A stretch of DNA of 64,000 nt from assembly GCF_003583365.1 (NCBI RefSeq), contig NZ_QXED01000002.1, positions 372,001 to 436,000 of the forward strand. The letters are read 5' to 3'. Each line of letters opens with the position of its first letter. Position 1 is the first letter of the stretch. The position numbers were made by a program, and so were the translations under genes. The notes under the pieces are model-generated. The model saw only the letters and a program-made list of their open reading frames with translations. It ran no database searches and was not told the DNA's origin. Positions 26,439 through 34,603 of this stretch are shown piece after piece. The DNA is from Fibrisoma montanum (GTDB lineage: Bacteria; Bacteroidota; Bacteroidia; Cytophagales; Spirosomataceae).

Positions 26439-28592
26439 ATGATTACTTGTCGTGAATTGAACAGGCTGTGGGCAACGTATTTGACGGCCTTGTTTTTACT
26501 ACTCTGCCAGGGTTCTGGTTACGAAGCGCGGGCCGATGACGGCTATCGGCTGTGGCTGAAATATGACCCGATTGCCAACGCATCGCAACGGGATGCGTAC
26601 GCTCGGGCGATGCAGTTCATTGCGGTCAATGCAGCTACGCCAATGGTCCGGTCGGCGACCGACGAGTTGCGGATGGGCCTGCAGGGACTGTTGGGAAAGG
26701 CGGTGCCGGTAGTGACGGGTGCCGGCAGCCGAACCGGTGGGATTGTGCTGGAGGTAACGCCCGGTGTGTCGGTAGCAAACGACGAAGGCTACCGGATTGA
26801 GAAACGGCAGAACAACATTGTGATTTCGGCTAAAACCGATGCCGGTGTGCTGTACGGAACGTTTGCGCTGCTGCGTCATCTGCAAACAGGCCAGTCCATC
26901 GATCCGCTTACGCTGGTTAGCAGCCCGAAGGTGAAGTTTCGGATGCTCAACCACTGGGATAATCCAAACGGCACCATCGAACGGGGGTATGCGGGTGGGT
27001 CGCTCTGGAAATGGTACGAATTGCCCGAAACGATTGACCCACGGTATAAAGACTACGCCCGGGCCAATGCGTCGCTGGGCATCAACGGCACCGTTGTCAA
27101 CAACGTCAACGCCAGCCCTCGCTTGCTGACGGGCGAATACTTGCAAAAAGTGGCGGCTCTGGCCAACGTGTTCCGGCCGTATGGAATCAAGGTTTATTTG
27201 TCCGTGTATTTCGCGGCTCCCAAAACGCTCGGTGGCCGAACGGGCGCCGGCGTAAAAACCTCCGACCCGCTCGATCCGCAGGTTCGGAAGTGGTGGGCCG
27301 ACAAGATAAAGGAAATCCACCGGTACATACCCGACTTCGGTGGGTTTCTGGTGAAAGCCAACTCAGAGGGCGAGCCCGGCCCGCAGGATTACGGCCGCAC
27401 CCATGCCGACGGAGCCAATATGCTGGCCGAAGCCATGAAACCCTACAACGGGATTGTGATCTGGCGGGCCTTTGTCTACAAAGCGGATCCTAAGGCCGAT
27501 CGATTTAAGGCGGCTTACGAAGAGTTTACTCCGCTCGACGGGCAGTTTGACCCAAAGGTCATAGTGCAGGTGAAAAACGGTCCCATCGACTTCCAGCCCC
27601 GCGAACCGTTTTCCCCTTTATTCGGCAATATGCCCAAAACTCCGCTGGGTATGGAGTTTCAGTTGACACAGGAATACCTCGGTTTTGCGACGCACCTGGT
27701 CTACGAAGCGCCCCTGTTTAAAGAGTGCCTGGACTCCGATACCTACGTAAAGGGCAAGGGATCAACGGTTGCCAAAGTCGTGGACGGTAGTCTGCACGGC
27801 TACACACAGACGCTCATGGCGGGGGTTGCCAATACCGGCACCGACCGCAACTGGACCGGCCACCCGCTGGCGCAGGCCAACTGGTATGCCTTCGGACGGC
27901 TGGCGTGGGACCACACCCTGTCGTCGGAAGGCCTTGCTGATGAATGGGTGAAAATGACCCTGACGCGTGAGCCATCGGCCGTGAAGCGCATTACTACTAT
28001 GCTGCTGAAATCACGCGACATCTACGTCGATTACAACACACCGATGGGCTTGTCGCGCCCGTGGGCTGGCGTGCATTTCGCGCCCGAACCCTGGCAGGAC
28101 AAAAGCCCCCGCCCGGACTGGACAGCCGTGTATTATCACCGGGCCGATTCAGTGGGCGTAGGCTTCGACCGGACGGCCAGTGGCAGCAACGCCCTGGCGC
28201 AGTACCAACCCGAAGTACGTCGGCAGTGGGAAAACCCGCAGACCTGTCCGCTGCCGTATCTGCTGTGGTTCCACCACGTACCGTGGGGCCAGAAGCTGTC
28301 GACAGGCCGCACGCTCTGGGATGAACTCTGCACCCGTTTTTACACCGGAGCCGACTCGGTACAGTGGATGCAGCGGGAGTGGGCGCAGGTCAAACCAGCC
28401 GTCGATCCCGTCCTTCATGCCGATGTAGCCGGGCGGCTGGCTACCCAGCACCGGGAGGCTATCTGGTGGCGCGACGCCTGGGTGCTGTACCTTCAGGAAT
28501 ACGCCCGCAAACCCATTCCGGCCCCGTTCAAAAAGCCGGACCGTACCCTCGAAGAGGTCAAACAATTAGTCGATATCTATCTGCTGCGGTAG
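26439..28592 (+). CDS. GH67 alpha-glucuronidase, exported
   Basis: The 717-residue protein has an N-terminal signal sequence (RLWATYLTALFLLLCQGSG). An N-terminal GH67N-type domain is followed by the catalytic barrel with PKVKFRMLNHWDNPNGTIER, YLSVYFAAP, and FLVKANSEGEPGPQDYGRTH with Glu310/Glu312 near the catalytic acid. The C-terminal GH67 domain follows (YNTPMGLSRPWAGVHFAPEP, HHVPWGQKLSTGRTLWDELC). It removes (4-O-methyl-)glucuronic acid from the non-reducing end of xylo-oligosaccharides. The ATG at 26439 puts the signal peptide at the start; a GTG at 26406 would overlap uxuA by 4 bases and is possible. Together with GH115 it covers both terminal and internal uronate branches. Confidence 0.95.
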   Translation: MITCRELNRLWATYLTALFLLLCQGSGYEARADDGYRLWLKYDPIANASQRDAYARAMQFIAVNAATPMVRSATDELRMGLQGLLGKAVPVVTGAGSRTGGIVLEVTPGVSVANDEGYRIEKRQNNIVISAKTDAGVLYGTFALLRHLQTGQSIDPLTLVSSPKVKFRMLNHWDNPNGTIERGYAGGSLWKWYELPETIDPRYKDYARANASLGINGTVVNNVNASPRLLTGEYLQKVAALANVFRPYGIKVYLSVYFAAPKTLGGRTGAGVKTSDPLDPQVRKWWADKIKEIHRYIPDFGGFLVKANSEGEPGPQDYGRTHADGANMLAEAMKPYNGIVIWRAFVYKADPKADRFKAAYEEFTPLDGQFDPKVIVQVKNGPIDFQPREPFSPLFGNMPKTPLGMEFQLTQEYLGFATHLVYEAPLFKECLDSDTYVKGKGSTVAKVVDGSLHGYTQTLMAGVANTGTDRNWTGHPLAQANWYAFGRLAWDHTLSSEGLADEWVKMTLTREPSAVKRITTMLLKSRDIYVDYNTPMGLSRPWAGVHFAPEPWQDKSPRPDWTAVYYHRADSVGVGFDRTASGSNALAQYQPEVRRQWENPQTCPLPYLLWFHHVPWGQKLSTGRTLWDELCTRFYTGADSVQWMQREWAQVKPAVDPVLHADVAGRLATQHREAIWWRDAWVLYLQEYARKPIPAPFKKPDRTLEEVKQLVDIYLLR

Positions 28593-28642
28593 TAGGTATA
28601 AACAAGCGAAAACTTTTATACAAAACCCTAACTCATAAAGCC

Positions 28643-30052
28643 ATGAGCAAAGTAGACGAATCAGCCTTGTCGAGACGGAATTTTCTGAAGACGAGCGCTC
28701 TGACTACGGCGGTTATCAGCGGTTTCCCCACGATTGTACCGGCATCCGTATTCGGTAAAAACGCACCGAGTAATCGAATCAATGTCGGCGCTATTGGCAC
28801 GGGCCGTATCTCGCGGGGGCACGACATACCTGGTGTCTGGCAGTATGATAACGCCCTGATCATGGCGGTGTGTGATGTGGATAGCAAACGGGCCGAGGAT
28901 GCGAAGAAACTGGTAAATGGCTATTATACGAAGAAGACGGGTAAAGACTACGACGGTGTCAAAGTCTACACGGATTACCGCGAACTGCTGACTAACAAAG
29001 ATATTGACGCGGTACTGGTCAGTACGCCCGACCACTGGCACGCACCCATCGTGATTGACGCAGTACGGGCCAAAAAGGACGTGTACATGCAGAAGCCGGC
29101 GTCGCTCACCATTTCGGAGGGCCGCATGATGGCCGATGCCGTGAAGCAGTCGGGTCGGATTGTGCAGGTAGGCAGCCAGCAGCGGTCGTCGGAGCAGTTT
29201 CGGTACGCGGCTGAACTGGTACGTAACGGACGGATCGGGCAACTCAAAACGGTGTACGTTGGCTTACCCGGCGATCCGTCGGGGGACGAAGAAGCCGAAA
29301 TGCCGGTGCCCAAAAACCTGAATTATGATATGTGGCTCGGCACAACGCCGGAGGTGTATTACACCGAAAAGCGGGTGCATCCGCAGGTAGGCTACGACCG
29401 GCCGGGCTGGTTACGTTGCGAACAGTTTGGCGCGGGCATGATCACCGGCTGGGGGTCGCACCACATCGACTGTGCTCACTGGGCCATGAATACCGAATTC
29501 ACCGGCCCGATTGAAATTGGGGGCAAAGCTGATTTTCCGAAGAGTGGACTGTGGGATGTTCACGGCATTTTCCGGACGGAAGCCCTATACGAAAATGGCG
29601 TTCGAATGATCGTAAGCAACGAACTGCCCAACGGCATCCGGTTCGAGGGGACCGACGGCTGGGTGTTCGTGTCGCGGGGCGATGCGTCCGTTACCGCCAG
29701 CGACCCCATTGCGAAACAGAATGCAGCCAAGAAACTGGACGCCAGCGACCCCAAACTGCTCACGTCGGTGATCGGTCCGAACGAAACCCACCTGACGGTC
29801 AGCAAAGAGCACCACGGTAACTGGCTGGAAAGCATCATCAGCCGGAAAGAACCGATTGCGCCCGCCGAAATTGGCCATCGTTCCTGTTCGGCCTGCTTGC
29901 TGCACCACGCGGCCATGAAACTCAACCGAAAGCTGTACTGGGACCCGAAGGCCGAGCAGTTCAAAAACGACCCGGAAGCCAACAAGTTGCTGTCGCGCCC
30001 GCAACGAAAGGAATACGCGATCAAAATGCTGGCGAGCAACAAAGCACGTTAG
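28643..30052 (+). CDS. Gfo/Idh/MocA family oxidoreductase with Tat signal (1)
   Basis: The 469-residue protein starts with a twin-arginine signal (SRRNFLKTSALTTAVISG), predicting export with its cofactor bound. A Rossmann domain follows: NRINVGAIGTGRISRGHDIP for NAD(P) binding, then VSTPDHWHAPIVIDA and the family hallmark DVYMQKPASLTISEGRMM in the position of EKP. The C-terminal domain (GWGSHHIDCAHWAM) carries the His-containing motif typical of this group. Such proteins oxidise or reduce sugar hydroxyl groups, and Tat-exported members retain NAD(P). The substrate is unknown; context suggests a glucuronoxylan sugar. The ATG at 28643 is used; the longer frame from 28364 overlaps GH67. It is the first of three such genes in a row. 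Confidence 0.9.
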   Translation: MSKVDESALSRRNFLKTSALTTAVISGFPTIVPASVFGKNAPSNRINVGAIGTGRISRGHDIPGVWQYDNALIMAVCDVDSKRAEDAKKLVNGYYTKKTGKDYDGVKVYTDYRELLTNKDIDAVLVSTPDHWHAPIVIDAVRAKKDVYMQKPASLTISEGRMMADAVKQSGRIVQVGSQQRSSEQFRYAAELVRNGRIGQLKTVYVGLPGDPSGDEEAEMPVPKNLNYDMWLGTTPEVYYTEKRVHPQVGYDRPGWLRCEQFGAGMITGWGSHHIDCAHWAMNTEFTGPIEIGGKADFPKSGLWDVHGIFRTEALYENGVRMIVSNELPNGIRFEGTDGWVFVSRGDASVTASDPIAKQNAAKKLDASDPKLLTSVIGPNETHLTVSKEHHGNWLESIISRKEPIAPAEIGHRSCSACLLHHAAMKLNRKLYWDPKAEQFKNDPEANKLLSRPQRKEYAIKMLASNKAR

Positions 30053-30080
30053 TGGGTCAGCGCAAGAGGCCGTAGTCATG

Positions 30081-30128
30081 ACCGTAACCCGAACCGTCCG
30101 GGCAACCCCGCTTAGTTCGGGTTACGGT
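30081..30128. other. Inverted repeat between two oxidoreductase genes
   Basis: Perfect 14-base arms (30081-30094 and 30115-30128; ACCGTAACCCGAAC and its complement) with a 20-base loop. No U-run follows. It lies in the 106-base gap before the second oxidoreductase gene, and may be an mRNA stabilising or processing hairpin. Confidence 0.45.
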
Positions 30129-30158
30129 AAGATGCACCCATATAATTTCTCGATACAC

Positions 30159-31547
30159 ATGAAACTGTTTGCTGCCGTTTACCGCTGTTTTTTGCCTATG
30201 CTCATAGTCGCCGGGAGTTCTGCGTTGGCGCAGGATGCGCAAAAGAAAGCCGCGTTTCAACTGGTTACGTTAGACCCCGGTCACTTTCATGCCGCTCTCG
30301 TGCAGAAAAGTATGTATCCGGAGGTCAGCCCTGTGGTGCGCGTATATGCGCCGGCGGGACCTGATGTCAAACTGCATCTGGACCGAATTCAGTCGTACAA
30401 CAAACGACCCGAAAACCCGACGCGCTGGGACGAGAAGGTATACACGGGCAACGATTACTTCGAGAAGATGCTGACTGAGAAGGCCGGTAACGTAGTTGTC
30501 ATCGCTGGAAACAATCAAAAGAAAACCGAATACATCAAAAAAGCCGTCGACGCCGGTTTCAACGTACTGGCCGATAAGCCCATGGTGATCGACGCCCGGA
30601 ACTTTGATCAGTTGAAGGACGCGTTTGCCTCGGCCGCCAAAAAGAACGTACTGCTGTACGACATCATGACCGAGCGCTTCGAGATCACGACGATGCTGCA
30701 GCGCGAGTTTTCCAGGCTGCCGGCGGTCTTTGGTACGCTCGAAAAAGGGACGCCCGACAATCCGGCCGTAACGAAGGAAAGCGTTCACCACTTCTACAAA
30801 TACGTATCGGGCAGCGTGCTTCAGCGGCCGGCCTGGTTCATGGACGTAGCGCAGCAGGGAGAAGGAATCGTAGACGTAACGACCCACCTGGTCGACCTGG
30901 TGCAGTGGGAATGCTTCCCGAATCAGGTCATTGACTACAAAAAAGACATCCGTCTGAACACGGCCCGCCGGTGGACGACCGACATGACCCGCAGCCAGTT
31001 CCAGACGATTACAAACCAGTCAGGTTTCCCGGATTACCTGAAAAAAGACGTAGTAAACGACACGCTGTTGAAGGTGTACAGCAACGGGGAAATCAACTAC
31101 CAGCTTCGGGGTGTACACGCGAAGGTATCCGTGACCTGGGCCTACAAAGCACCGGAGGGCGCCGGTGATACCCACTATTCCATTATGCGCGGTACGAAAG
31201 CCAATCTGGTAATTCGGCAGGGCGCTGAGCAGCAGTACAAGCCAACGCTGTACATCGAGCCCCTGGCCGAAAACCCCGCTTACGAAAGCAGCCTGACTGC
31301 CGCTGTCCGAACGCTTCAGCAAAACTATCCCGGTATTGAGGTGAAAAAGCTGAAAACCGGCTGGGAGGTCATCGTTCCGGAAAAATACAAAGAGGGCCAC
31401 GAAGCCCATTTCGGCCGGGTAACGGAAAACTACCTGACGTATCTGAAAGCGGGTAAGTTGCCGGACTGGGAAGTGCCTAACATGATCGCAAAATACTATA
31501 CGACAACCCAGGCACTGGAGATGGCTAAAAGCGAACGAGCGAAATAG
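30159..31547 (+). CDS. Exported Gfo/Idh/MocA-like oxidoreductase with Oxidoreduct_C-type C-terminus (2)
   Basis: The 462-residue protein has a Sec signal peptide (MKLFAAVYRCFLPMLIVAGS, SALAQ). The NAD-fold part is divergent: FQLVTLDPGHFHAALVQKSM replaces the usual GxGxxG start, followed by GNVVVIAGNNQKKTEYIKKA and VLADKPMVIDARNF in the EKP position. The C-terminal two-thirds (VDVTTHLVDLVQWECFP, THYSIMRGTKANLVIRQG, HEAHFGRVTENYLTYLKAGK) resemble the putative-oxidoreductase C-terminal family found in Bacteroidota polysaccharide loci. The loss of the canonical glycine motif makes classical NAD binding doubtful. The ATG at 30159 is chosen because it opens the signal peptide. It lies in the middle of the three-gene oxidoreductase set. 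Confidence 0.82.
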   Translation: MKLFAAVYRCFLPMLIVAGSSALAQDAQKKAAFQLVTLDPGHFHAALVQKSMYPEVSPVVRVYAPAGPDVKLHLDRIQSYNKRPENPTRWDEKVYTGNDYFEKMLTEKAGNVVVIAGNNQKKTEYIKKAVDAGFNVLADKPMVIDARNFDQLKDAFASAAKKNVLLYDIMTERFEITTMLQREFSRLPAVFGTLEKGTPDNPAVTKESVHHFYKYVSGSVLQRPAWFMDVAQQGEGIVDVTTHLVDLVQWECFPNQVIDYKKDIRLNTARRWTTDMTRSQFQTITNQSGFPDYLKKDVVNDTLLKVYSNGEINYQLRGVHAKVSVTWAYKAPEGAGDTHYSIMRGTKANLVIRQGAEQQYKPTLYIEPLAENPAYESSLTAAVRTLQQNYPGIEVKKLKTGWEVIVPEKYKEGHEAHFGRVTENYLTYLKAGKLPDWEVPNMIAKYYTTTQALEMAKSERAK

Positions 31548-31560
31548 CTAACCGATTGCT
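31547..31560. promoter_or_regulatory. Possible degenerate LacI-like site
   Basis: GCTAACCGATTGCT keeps the right half ATTGC and central CG but matches only 9 of 14 positions. It lies 49 bases upstream of the third oxidoreductase gene. Matches this weak also occur by chance inside genes. Confidence 0.2.
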
Positions 31561-31609
31561 CCATAATTCAAGCATCCATTCACTCTTTCGCTCATTCACT
31601 CATTAAATC

Positions 31610-32770
31610 ATGAACGACTTACACGCAAATCGACGGAATTTTATCAAAACGGCGGCTGGCATAGTCGTAGCGCCGGCTATTCCGAATGAGTTTTTAAACC
31701 CATCAAAGCCGGTTATTGAAAGCCCGGCCCTACTCCGCCCGAACCAACACGTAGCGCCCCGAATCCGGTTTGCCGTGATCGGGGTGAACCACGGCCATAT
31801 CTACGGGCAGGTGGGTGCGGTGATTCGTGGTGGTGGCGAACTGGTATCTTTCTACGCCAAAGAGCCGGATTTAGCCGCGGAGTTCGCCAAGCGCTTCCCG
31901 CAAGCCAAAGCCGCCCGCAGTGAGCAGGAAATCCTGGACGATACCTCCATACAACTCGTGCTTAGCTCTATCATTCCGGATGAACGCGCACCGCTCGGCA
32001 TCCGGGTGATGAAGGCCGGTAAGGATTACATGGTCGATAAGCCCGGCATCACGACGCTGGAGCAACTGGCCGACGTCCGGAAGGTGCAGAAGGAAACGAA
32101 GCGTATCTACTCGATCATGTACAGCGAACGTCTGGAGAATCGGGCCACGGTGAAAGCGGGCGAACTGGTGAAGTCAGGTGCCATCGGCAAGGTGATTCAG
32201 ACGGTAGGCCTGGGGCCGCACCGGATGAACCCCAAGAGCCGGCCCGACTGGTTTTTTGACAAAAAGCGGTTCGGCGGTATCATCTGCGATATTGCTTCCC
32301 ACCAGTTCGATCAGTTTCTGTATTTTACCGGCTCCACCAATGCCGAGGTAGTAGCCTCGCAGGTCGGGAACGTGCATTATCCGCAGTACCCAAATTTCGA
32401 AGATTTTGGCGATGTCATGCTCCGGGGCAACGGCGGTACCGGCTACATCCGGGTCGACTGGTTCACGCCCGACGGCCTGAAATCGTGGGGCGACGGCCGC
32501 CTGACCATCCTGGGTACCGACGGGTTCATTGAAATCCGGAAGAACATTGACCCGGGCGGACGCGATGGGGGTAATCACCTTTTCCTGACGGATCACAAAG
32601 AAACGCGCTATATTGATTGCAGCAAGGAACCGCTGCCCTACGGCGAGCAACTGGTGAACGACGTTGTTAACCGCACCGAAACGGCTATGTCGCAGGAGCA
32701 CTGCTTTCTCGCGACGGAACTGGCGCTCAAGGCCCAGAAACAAGCCAAGCGCATTGATCTGAAAGTATAA
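31610..32770 (+). CDS. Gfo/Idh/MocA family oxidoreductase with Tat-like signal (3)
   Basis: The 386-residue protein starts with a short twin-arginine-like leader (NRRNFIKTAAGIVVAPAIP). The nucleotide-binding domain begins IRFAVIGVNHGHIYGQVGAV, with His in place of the second glycine, and continues with LVLSSIIPDERAPLGIRVM and YMVDKPGITTLEQLADV in the EKP position. ICDIASHQFDQFLYFTGS has the catalytic-type His region. It is probably an exported sugar oxidoreductase; the substrate is unknown. It is followed after 14 bases by the ThuA gene, so the two are coupled. ThuA and Gfo/Idh proteins are associated with 3-keto-sugar formation in other bacteria. Confidence 0.87.
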   Translation: MNDLHANRRNFIKTAAGIVVAPAIPNEFLNPSKPVIESPALLRPNQHVAPRIRFAVIGVNHGHIYGQVGAVIRGGGELVSFYAKEPDLAAEFAKRFPQAKAARSEQEILDDTSIQLVLSSIIPDERAPLGIRVMKAGKDYMVDKPGITTLEQLADVRKVQKETKRIYSIMYSERLENRATVKAGELVKSGAIGKVIQTVGLGPHRMNPKSRPDWFFDKKRFGGIICDIASHQFDQFLYFTGSTNAEVVASQVGNVHYPQYPNFEDFGDVMLRGNGGTGYIRVDWFTPDGLKSWGDGRLTILGTDGFIEIRKNIDPGGRDGGNHLFLTDHKETRYIDCSKEPLPYGEQLVNDVVNRTETAMSQEHCFLATELALKAQKQAKRIDLKV

Positions 32771-32784
32771 CGTCTGCTGGTCTG

Positions 32785-33621
32785 ATGAACCGATATAACG
32801 CTCTGCTGCTGGGTTTCCTGTTCCTGTGGCTGACAACCATAACCGCTGCGTGGTCGAAAGACGACGTCAACTGGAAGAAAGTGAAGGTGCTGGTCTACAC
32901 CAAGAATGGGAAAGGCTATGTCCACGACAACATTCCAAACGCCGTGGAGTGCATCCGGAAGCTTGGCCAGCAATACGGTTTCAAAGTCGACGTATCGGAC
33001 CAGCCAACCGTTTTCACGGAAGATAATCTGAAACAGTACACTACGCTGATTTTTCCGAGTACCAACAACGATGTATTCGACACCGATGCGCAGCGGCTGG
33101 CGTTCCGGCGCTACATCGAAGCGGGTGGCGGGTTCGTCGGCATTCACTCCGTAATGGGGACCGAACGCAACTGGTCCTGGTTCAAACGCATGATCGGCGG
33201 CACGTTCGCCTGGCACCCGCCTTTCCAGAAGATCAGGGTCAACGTAATCGACACGAAACATCCGTCGATGGCGGGGCTGCCGAAGGTGTGGGAGAAGGAA
33301 GACGAGTTCTACTTCTCGAAGGATATGTCGCCGGGGCCAACGGTCATTATGGCCAACGACCTGACGTCGCTGAACCAGGGTGAGCCGGAAAAGATCAAAA
33401 TGTTTGGCGGAACCTACACACAGCTGTACCCATCGGCCTGGTACTACCATTTCGACGGCGGCTATACGTGGTGTACCACGCTCGGGCATCACAAAAAGGA
33501 CTACGAAGACCCTACGTTTGTACAGCACATTTTTCAGGGCATTCGCTACGTGGCTGGGCAGGTAAAAAAGATTGATTTTAGCAAAGCCTACGCCGATTCG
33601 CGGGATACACCCATCCAATAG
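32785..33621 (+). CDS. ThuA-domain protein, exported
   Basis: The 278-residue protein has signal peptide MNRYNALLLGFLFLWLTTIT. The ThuA fold resembles a glutamine amidotransferase class I domain: VKVLVYTKNGKGYVHDNIPN, TTLIFPSTNNDVFD, FRRYIEAGGGFVGIHSVMGT, FAWHPPFQKIRVNVIDTKHP, and WCTTLGHHKKDYEDPTF. The Cys nucleophile of amidotransferases is replaced by His-Ser in GIHS, as in other ThuA proteins. ThuA was first linked to trehalose/sucrose use through 3-keto derivatives in rhizobia; exported versions are common in Bacteroidota sugar loci, with no firmly assigned reaction that I know of. It is tightly linked to the Gfo/Idh gene upstream and the SDR gene downstream (33 bases). Confidence 0.88.
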   Translation: MNRYNALLLGFLFLWLTTITAAWSKDDVNWKKVKVLVYTKNGKGYVHDNIPNAVECIRKLGQQYGFKVDVSDQPTVFTEDNLKQYTTLIFPSTNNDVFDTDAQRLAFRRYIEAGGGFVGIHSVMGTERNWSWFKRMIGGTFAWHPPFQKIRVNVIDTKHPSMAGLPKVWEKEDEFYFSKDMSPGPTVIMANDLTSLNQGEPEKIKMFGGTYTQLYPSAWYYHFDGGYTWCTTLGHHKKDYEDPTFVQHIFQGIRYVAGQVKKIDFSKAYADSRDTPIQ

Positions 33622-33654
33622 TGAACCGGTCTGTGCTTTTACTTACTTGGTACA

Positions 33655-34464
33655 ATGGAACAGATAGAAACAAAAACCAACGGACAACTGGTAGACAAGC
33701 CAACCCATGCCACCGCGTTCTCACTGGAAGGCAAGCTAGCCCTGATTACGGGCGGGGGGAGTGGTATTGGCTTCGACATTGCCCGTTGCATGGTACAATC
33801 CGGGGCCAATGTGGTGATTACGGGCCGTCGTGAACAACCGCTTCAGGAAGCCACCGAAACCCTGGGTGACCGGGCGCATTTTTTGGTCAACGACGTAACG
33901 GTCCGCGAGTCGCTCGACGGGTTGGTCGAAACCATCGAAGCGACGTACGGACCCATCGATATTCTGGTTAATAACGCCGGCATTAACATGAAAAAACCGG
34001 CGCTGGAGGTTTCCGACGAGGACTTCGACCGTGTTGTGCACACCAACCTGAACTCGGTATTCAGCCTGACCAGGGCCTGTGCGCAGCGGATGGTTGATCG
34101 GGGCAGCGGTTCGATCATCATGATTTCGTCGATGGCGGCCTACTACGGGATCGACCGGGTGGCGGCCTACGCAGCGTCCAAATCTGCCGTTGAAGGGATG
34201 GTAAAAGTCCTGGCGTCGGAGTGGTCGGGGCAGGGCGTACGCGTCAATTCCATAGCGCCCGGATTCATCGAAACGGCCATGAGCAAAACCGCCATGAGTG
34301 GCGACCCCGACCGCTTTGCCCGGGCCATGCGCCGGACGCCGATGGGCAAGTTCGGCAAGCCCGAAGACATCGGCTGGGCGGCTGTGTTCCTGGCTTCGGA
34401 TGCCGCCCGCTACATCACCGGGGCATCGTTGCCCGTGGATGGCGGAAATTCCATTGGGTTCTAA
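33655..34464 (+). CDS. Short-chain dehydrogenase/reductase, candidate D-fructuronate reductase
   Basis: The 269-residue classical SDR has no signal peptide. The cofactor motif is ALITGGGSGIGFDIA (TGxxxGIG, about residues 32-39), followed by DILVNNAGINMKKPA. The catalytic tetrad Asn-Ser-Tyr-Lys is visible in NLNSVFSL, MISSMAAYYG and YAASKSAVEG. SIAPGFIETAMS and GASLPVDGGNSIGF complete the fold. The pathway in this locus needs a fructuronate-to-mannonate reductase between UxaC and UxuA and no classical UxuB is present; in Bacillus an SDR protein is annotated for that step. This makes UxuB activity the best guess, with gluconate 5-dehydrogenase-like activity as the alternative. It is the last gene of the long operon. 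Confidence 0.85.
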   Translation: MEQIETKTNGQLVDKPTHATAFSLEGKLALITGGGSGIGFDIARCMVQSGANVVITGRREQPLQEATETLGDRAHFLVNDVTVRESLDGLVETIEATYGPIDILVNNAGINMKKPALEVSDEDFDRVVHTNLNSVFSLTRACAQRMVDRGSGSIIMISSMAAYYGIDRVAAYAASKSAVEGMVKVLASEWSGQGVRVNSIAPGFIETAMSKTAMSGDPDRFARAMRRTPMGKFGKPEDIGWAAVFLASDAARYITGASLPVDGGNSIGF

Positions 34465-34550
34465 CCGTATCGATGCCTTATCCGGGGTTTTGGAAGCGGC
34501 CTTTACCGGGATCGTTTACCACGGATGATTGATAAAACGTACTAAAACAA

Positions 34551-34580
34551 CAAGGCCCCTGATTTGCGTCAGGGGCCTTG
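34551..34580 (-). terminator. Terminator between the SDR and GH10 genes
   Basis: A perfect 12-bp stem (34551-34562 with 34569-34580) with a six-base loop. On the minus strand the stem is followed by TTGTTTTA, so it terminates GH10; on the plus strand the U-run is missing, though the hairpin may still help end the SDR operon. Confidence 0.75.
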
Positions 34581-34603
34581 CTGTATGATGGGTATTGATC
34601 GCT

